Source of the DNA: Marivirga tractuosa DSM 4126
Lineage (GTDB): Bacteria > Bacteroidota > Bacteroidia > Cytophagales > Cyclobacteriaceae
DNA length: 64,000 nucleotides
Assembly (NCBI RefSeq): GCF_000183425.1
Contig: NC_014759.1
Span: forward strand, 1,946,001 to 2,010,000
Reading direction: 5' to 3'
In this document: positions 56,676 through 64,000 of the stretch, piece by piece
Numbering within the stretch: the first letter of the stretch is position 1
Layout of the letters: each line of letters begins with the position of its first letter
Notes under the pieces: generated by a model
What the model was told of the DNA's origin: nothing
The model's input: the letters and a program-made list of their open reading frames with translations, nothing else
Database searches by the model: none
Translations under genes and position numbers: made by a program

Positions 56676-56684
56676 GTCCTCTAC

Positions 56685-57506
56685 TTAACCGCCAATTACA
56701 ATTTCAATGTTCGAGCCATCTCCTTTTCCTTGATATCGCTGCATCATCTCTTTCATCTTTTCTTCAGAAATGGCCTGGAATTCCTTCAGTGTTACTTCTT
56801 TTCCTTGATCAGGCACTTTAATCTCTTCTTGCTCTTGATAATTCAAATTTACTTTGGTGCAAATGAAATGACGACCGTTCGACTTTAATTCCAGAATTAA
56901 GCCAGGCAGCCCGAAATAAGTCGTTGGACCCTGAGCAACGGGAATATCCATAGTAAACCAAGCTTCAATTTGAGTAGTGTCTTTGGTTACTTCCATTTCC
57001 TCCATACCGGTGGCAAATCTTCGTGCATCAGAAATGCGAGTATACACTGCTCTTCGGCAGCTATAATCCCCAATTTGCTTGGTTTCACTTCCAATTTTCC
57101 AATCGTATTTTGGCAGACTGTCAATTACTAGAAATCTTTTGCCCATTAGCTCCTGGCTATTTCTGTATTTTCCCTCTTCCAGATTTCGGTACAGTTTATC
57201 CTTTGAACTCCCATTAGAAATTACTAACTCCATCCCATTGGATGAAGCGCTGGCAGGCCCTGAGTTCACACTTTCTTCTTGCTCCCATAATGACTCTTTT
57301 GCATTGAATTTTAAGGTATAAGTCTTTTGCATCTTCTTGAGCAGTTGCTGTTTTAGAGCTTGCATCTCTTGCGGGGACATGGCGCTTGAGTCTAAAGAGA
57401 GTTCGATTTGACTTCTGCTTTCATAGGTAGCCACTCCACTGAATTGTTGTGCAAAAAGGCCTGAAGCCAATACTAAACTGATGAATGTTAAAATAAGCGT
57501 TTTCAT
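56685..57506 (-). CDS. GLPGLI family secreted protein
   Basis: 273 residues from ATG 57506 (MKTLILTFISLVLASGLFAQ), which begins with a clean signal peptide cleaved after LFA-Q; the frame can be extended to 57554 but that adds a non-signal N-terminus. Central motif YFGLPGLILEL carries the GLPGLI sequence that names the family. Function of the family is unknown. It is the first gene of a two-gene operon with the outer-membrane barrel protein and diverges from a two-component system. Confidence 0.92.
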   Translation of the reverse strand: MKTLILTFISLVLASGLFAQQFSGVATYESRSQIELSLDSSAMSPQEMQALKQQLLKKMQKTYTLKFNAKESLWEQEESVNSGPASASSNGMELVISNGSSKDKLYRNLEEGKYRNSQELMGKRFLVIDSLPKYDWKIGSETKQIGDYSCRRAVYTRISDARRFATGMEEMEVTKDTTQIEAWFTMDIPVAQGPTTYFGLPGLILELKSNGRHFICTKVNLNYQEQEEIKVPDQGKEVTLKEFQAISEEKMKEMMQRYQGKGDGSNIEIVIGG

Positions 57507-57559
57507 ATTTTTGTGATTTTCGTTTGCTACAAAACAACTCAATTGACTCTTCAAAAAGC

Positions 57560-57584
57560 GTTAATGAATGTTAAAGAGTGTTAA
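57560..57584. promoter_or_regulatory. three-fold GTTAA direct repeat, probable response-regulator site
   Basis: GTTAA occurs at 57560, 57570 and 57580, an exact 10-base period, within the 118-base divergent spacer between the GLPGLI gene and the sensor kinase gene. Tandem half-sites on one DNA face are the usual target of OmpR-family regulators. Confidence 0.6.
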
Positions 57585-57624
57585 AATCAAGATATGACTG
57601 CATCCTTTTCTCTATCTTAGCATT

Positions 57625-59157
57625 ATGAATTCAAAAAGATTCAAGGCCATAGGGATTTTAATTGTAGCTGTGTTTTTCGCAGCCATTCTTTTCCATGGCT
57701 TTTACTTCATAAAAAATTATCAGGAAGCCTATTCCAAATTCACCCAGGAAGTCACGCTCTCTTTCGATACAGCCCTCAAAAATTATTTTAATGAGTTATC
57801 GGAGACAGATGTAATCGTTATTACTGATATTCAAAAATCTGACACCCATCAAGGCCAGCATGTCGATCAAGTTGAAATAAAGACAGACTCTACTGAGTTA
57901 AGCCAGGCTATTACTCGAGATTTTTTTCAGCGATTTACTGAGAGTCCCTTTTCTAAGAAAGGAAGCCAAATTTTAGAGAAGAAAGTAAAAGAGTTAGATG
58001 GTCTCAATATTACTCAGATAGTGGTCTCTGGTGAAATGCAGCAAGAAGAAATGTTTGTGGATAAAGATAATGACATCGTTATGATGGCGGGTCGAAAAGC
58101 AGCAGACAGCGTTTTTTCTTTAAGCTCCATTTCTAATAAATTGGTCATTTCAGTAAGTAGAGATACACTGGATTTCGAATTGCTTAATAGATATTTCAAA
58201 CAGGAACTAAGGGAAAACAAACTGGAAATCACCTATGCCATCAAACATCTTAAAAAGGATTCCTTAATCGGTGCATTTAGACCAGAGTTAGCTCCTACAA
58301 TGACGCTAGTGTATTCTGCAAGTGAAGACCTTTTGCCAAGGAATGAAAAGATCAATCTAGTGTATGAAAATGCCTCATTGGATATTTTACAGGAGGGCTT
58401 CATGAATAGTAGCTTTTCACTCGCGTTTTTTCTACTCATCGTTTTTGTATTAGCCTTTCTCTATAAAACCATTAAAAACCAGAAAGATCTGGCTGAAATC
58501 AAAAATGACCTCATCAATAACATCACCCATGAATTTAAAACTCCGCTTGCCACCATTTCTACTTCAGTTGAGGCTTTACAAAATTTCAATCCGGAAAATG
58601 ACCCTGAGAAAATAAAAAAGTATCTAGCGATTGGTCAACAGCAAGTGAATAAAATGAATGGGATGGTGGAGAAGTTGTTAGAGACCGCCACTTTAGATAG
58701 TGAAAAACTGATGATTAAAAAGGAAAACATCAATGTCAGCCTTTTTTGCAAAGAACTTTTCGATCGATATCAAAACCATAATACTGATAAAACGCTAACA
58801 CTTAAGGTCGCTGATCAAGATACTGTAATCAAAGCAGACCGTTTCCATTTGGAAAATGCACTGTCCAACCTTCTTGACAATGCCTTTAAATATGGGGGCA
58901 GTAAAATTAGCCTAGCGTATCATTTTAATGATGGACGACATTGTTTTAGTGTAAAAGATAATGGCGGTAATTTATCAAAAACTCAAGCGAAAAAGGTATT
59001 TGATAAATTTTATCGTATCCCACAAGGCAATATACATAACGTAAAAGGCTTTGGCATAGGTCTTTATTACAGTAAGAAAGTAATAGAGAAACATCAAGGG
59101 AATTTAGAATTACACATTGCTAAGAATTTGACTCACTTTGAAGCTTGTTTACCATGA
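57625..59157 (+). CDS. Sensor histidine kinase
   Basis: 510 residues. Transmembrane helix about 10-28, a periplasmic sensor domain to about 265, second helix (about 267-285), then a HisKA domain with the phospho-accepting H302 in NITHEFKTPLAT and a HATPase_c domain with N-box LENALSNLLDNAFKY and G-box GFGIGLYYSKK. The periplasmic domain is about 235 residues and matches no sensor I know. Its stop overlaps the regulator's start as ATGA. Possibly nearly leaderless, as TATCTTAG lies at 57613-57620. Confidence 0.93.
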   Translation: MNSKRFKAIGILIVAVFFAAILFHGFYFIKNYQEAYSKFTQEVTLSFDTALKNYFNELSETDVIVITDIQKSDTHQGQHVDQVEIKTDSTELSQAITRDFFQRFTESPFSKKGSQILEKKVKELDGLNITQIVVSGEMQQEEMFVDKDNDIVMMAGRKAADSVFSLSSISNKLVISVSRDTLDFELLNRYFKQELRENKLEITYAIKHLKKDSLIGAFRPELAPTMTLVYSASEDLLPRNEKINLVYENASLDILQEGFMNSSFSLAFFLLIVFVLAFLYKTIKNQKDLAEIKNDLINNITHEFKTPLATISTSVEALQNFNPENDPEKIKKYLAIGQQQVNKMNGMVEKLLETATLDSEKLMIKKENINVSLFCKELFDRYQNHNTDKTLTLKVADQDTVIKADRFHLENALSNLLDNAFKYGGSKISLAYHFNDGRHCFSVKDNGGNLSKTQAKKVFDKFYRIPQGNIHNVKGFGIGLYYSKKVIEKHQGNLELHIAKNLTHFEACLP

Positions 59158-59837
59158 AAAAGGAATATCAATTGTTATTAGCTGAAGATGAGCCCTCTTT
59201 AGGCTTGATATTGAAAGAAAGCCTGGAAAGTCGTGGCTTCAAAGTAGACCATTGTGAAGACGGGGAAGCGGCATGGAAGTGCTACCAAGCTAAAGAATAC
59301 GATCTATTAATTCTCGATGTGATGATGCCCAAGCTTGATGGATTTAGCTTGGCCCAAAAAGTGCGCAAGGCAGATGGCTATATTCCTATTATTTTCCTCA
59401 CTGCAAAATCAACCACTAATGATGTGGTAGAAGGCTTTGAAAAAGGTGGAAATGACTATATTAAAAAGCCTTTTAGTATGGAAGAGCTAATTGTGCGGGT
59501 CAAGGCATTATTGGAAAGAAAAAGTAATCCCATTCATCAAGAGTGGATTACAATTGGGAAATACCTATTTCATCCCGGTAAGCAAATCTTAAAAATTGAA
59601 AAGGACGAAACCTATTTAACCAGTAAAGAATCAGAAGTTTTAAAAGAACTTATGATGCATCAAAATGAGCTGACCGATCGCTCTACTATACTTGAAAAAT
59701 TGTGGGGTTCAGCTGATTTCTTTAATGCCAGAAGTATGGATGTATACATTAGCAAATTGCGCAAAAAGCTTGAAAAGGATCCAGAACTTCAAATTTTGAA
59801 TATTAGAGGCTATGGATATAAGCTAATCTGCAGCTAA
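59154..59837 (+). CDS. OmpR-family response regulator
   Basis: 227 residues from ATG 59154, which overlaps the kinase stop (ATGA). Receiver domain with acidic pair E11/D12, phospho-accepting D55 in LLILDVMMPK, and the lysine in FLTAKS. The C-terminal half is a Trans_reg_C winged helix (LTSKESEVLKELM, ending ILNIRGYGYKL). Likely acts on the GTTAA repeats upstream of its own operon and the GLPGLI/barrel operon (inference). Confidence 0.94.
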   Translation: MKKEYQLLLAEDEPSLGLILKESLESRGFKVDHCEDGEAAWKCYQAKEYDLLILDVMMPKLDGFSLAQKVRKADGYIPIIFLTAKSTTNDVVEGFEKGGNDYIKKPFSMEELIVRVKALLERKSNPIHQEWITIGKYLFHPGKQILKIEKDETYLTSKESEVLKELMMHQNELTDRSTILEKLWGSADFFNARSMDVYISKLRKKLEKDPELQILNIRGYGYKLICS

Positions 59838-59840
59838 AAT

Positions 59841-61007
59841 TTACCGCATTCTCTTTATTCTTGTGGCAATATTTAAATAAACAAAGGCAAGAAAAGCAAA
59901 AGCAGCACCGGTATAAAACGTTACTTTAAAATTTGCGGGAGCATTGCTGTACACCCAACCTGATATAAAAGCCCCCATTCCGATTCCTAATTCCAAAAAT
60001 ATATAGAGCGTAGCCAACGCCTTTCCCCTTTTATTATTGTCGGCTAAATCTATAGCCCAAGCAAATACAGTGGGAGAATTCATGCCCATGGAAAAGCCGA
60101 AAACAATTGCTGCTCCCATTAAGCTGATCAATGAATTGGATAAGGCAATTAATACCATAGCAACAGCCAATAAAAAGGAAGATACCTTCAACACTTTGAC
60201 TCTTCCAATTTTATCCGAAATTTTACCGGCTATGATCCTTACCCCTAATGAAGCCAATACAAAAACAGCAAAAAACAATCCTTTATTGCTAATTCCTAGA
60301 TGTGCACTATAATCTGGCATTATGGTTAATACTATTCCAAATGAGAAAACGCTAAGTGCCATATAAATCGCTGGCACTAATACTCTTTTCTCTATAATTT
60401 CATTTTTCTTGAGTTTGAGCAAACTAAAATTAAACTGAACCTTATCTGCTAAAGTCTCATTCATTCCAGCTAAAATAATAATGCTCATTAAGGCAGTAGC
60501 TGCAGAAGCATAAAACACATAATCAATTGGAAATGCACTCCCAATATATCCGCCAACAGCATTCCCTGTAGCAGTACCAATGCTGATCGCCACTCCAATA
60601 ATTCCCATTGCTTCTCCTCTTCGATTGACCGGTACTATATCAGCTACATAAGCGGCATTTCCAGTAGGTGTAAAACCTGTAGAAAAACCATGCAATAAAC
60701 GTAAAGCAAAAAAAGCGATGACGCCCGATACAAAAGGGTAGGCTAGGCCAGCAACAAAACAAACTACAGCACCAAAAATCATGACTGGCAGTCTCCCGAT
60801 TTTATCGGCCAGTTTTCCACTGAAAGGCCTGGACAAACCAGCCGTAATCGTAAATAGCGCAATAATAAGCCCTTTGTATTCTCCACCACCTAAGCTTGTC
60901 AGATAATCGGGCAGCATAGGGATAATCATATTGAAGCTGGCAAAAAATAAAAAAGCACTAAATGAAAGTGCTATAAAGGAGCCATTGATCAATCGTGATT
61001 GCTTCAT
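59841..61007 (-). CDS. Major facilitator superfamily transporter
   Basis: 388 residues, twelve predicted helices in two halves. MFS motif A between helices 2 and 3, SGKLADKIGRLP (about 63-74), and its counterpart between helices 8 and 9, AGKISDKIGRVK. Size and motif fit drug:H+ antiporter-1-type exporters, but the substrate is unknown. It ends 3 bases from the response regulator stop (convergent), so it is not part of that operon. Confidence 0.88.
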   Translation of the reverse strand: MKQSRLINGSFIALSFSAFLFFASFNMIIPMLPDYLTSLGGGEYKGLIIALFTITAGLSRPFSGKLADKIGRLPVMIFGAVVCFVAGLAYPFVSGVIAFFALRLLHGFSTGFTPTGNAAYVADIVPVNRRGEAMGIIGVAISIGTATGNAVGGYIGSAFPIDYVFYASAATALMSIIILAGMNETLADKVQFNFSLLKLKKNEIIEKRVLVPAIYMALSVFSFGIVLTIMPDYSAHLGISNKGLFFAVFVLASLGVRIIAGKISDKIGRVKVLKVSSFLLAVAMVLIALSNSLISLMGAAIVFGFSMGMNSPTVFAWAIDLADNNKRGKALATLYIFLELGIGMGAFISGWVYSNAPANFKVTFYTGAAFAFLAFVYLNIATRIKRMR

Positions 61008-61076
61008 CCTGCGAATTAAAGTATAATAGAATTATAAATAATCATTGGTTTTGCAAAATAGTACGTTGACAGGCAT

Positions 61077-61112
61077 AAAAAAACCCTGATAGTTTTCACT
61101 ATCAGGGTTATA
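61077..61112 (-). terminator. rRNA operon terminator
   Basis: On the - strand AACCCTGATAG and CTATCAGGGTT pair over 11 bp, followed by a run of T (plus 61077-61083 are A). It lies just after the 5S gene. Confidence 0.85.
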
Positions 61113-61119
61113 AATAAAA

Positions 61120-61229
<110 letters not shown>

Positions 61230-61384
61230 AAAGTCTGTCATTCTCTGTATAGAGCATGAACTTAATTTCTTTATGATACCTTGTCCCATTTTACCGGGAG
61301 GGTGTATCAATATTTTATAATCAACCTCTACATTTAGAGATTAATCAACATGTTAAAGTGAAAGAGTCTTAAAGTAAACACAAG

Positions 61385-64000
<2,616 letters not shown>

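Overview
The window looks like chromosomal DNA of a low-GC Bacteroidota, most likely a marine-type member of the Cytophagales. This is inferred from AT-rich composition, promoters of the Bacteroidota form (TTTG about 20 bases before TAnnTTTG), GLPGLI, DUF4197 and DUF983 proteins, an ABC permease fused to an M1 peptidase, and palindromic dispersed repeats. Genus-level placement (for example near Marivirga) is a guess.

Layout: 1-7 kb holds the end of a membrane permease gene, gcvT, and an ABC transporter whose permease carries an extracytoplasmic M1 metallopeptidase. 7.1-18.5 kb is a tight eight-gene operon on the + strand: class I-like HMG-CoA reductase, UbiA-family prenyltransferase, a PEP-synthase/rifampin-phosphotransferase-like enzyme, a DUF3419 (BtaA-like) aminocarboxypropyl transferase, a dolichol/phytol-kinase-like membrane enzyme, a GNAT protein, an OleC-like AMP ligase and an MMPL/RND exporter. 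Six consecutive stop/start overlaps and a 4-base last gap suggest one coupled pathway, probably making and exporting an isoprenoid-containing lipid. I know no described pathway with this set, and it is the best candidate here for a new system.

18.6-31.1 kb (- strand) is a complete branched-chain amino acid block: leuA-leuC-leuD-leuB, then promoter, Ile/Val-rich leader peptide, antiterminator and terminator, then ilvE-ilvD-ilvB-ilvN-ilvC-ilvA. The leader is a classical transcription attenuator. 31.2-34.5 kb holds an orphan helical protein and an IS110-family element with a frameshifted transposase, inserted in a dispersed repeat and carrying a candidate bridge RNA.

34.5-47.1 kb is mostly housekeeping: group III truncated globin, hemN, yebC, a fasciclin protein, isocitrate dehydrogenase, a nucleotide-sugar epimerase, a GH3 enzyme and a HAD phosphatase, with palindromic repeats between. 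47.4-61.0 kb has an OxyR with both redox cysteines divergent from a ferric-iron ABC importer, and a histidine kinase/response regulator pair divergent from a GLPGLI/outer-membrane beta-barrel pair with a three-fold direct repeat between them. 61.1-64 kb is the end of an rRNA operon on the - strand (5S, and 23S cut by the window edge); all reading frames there are spurious.
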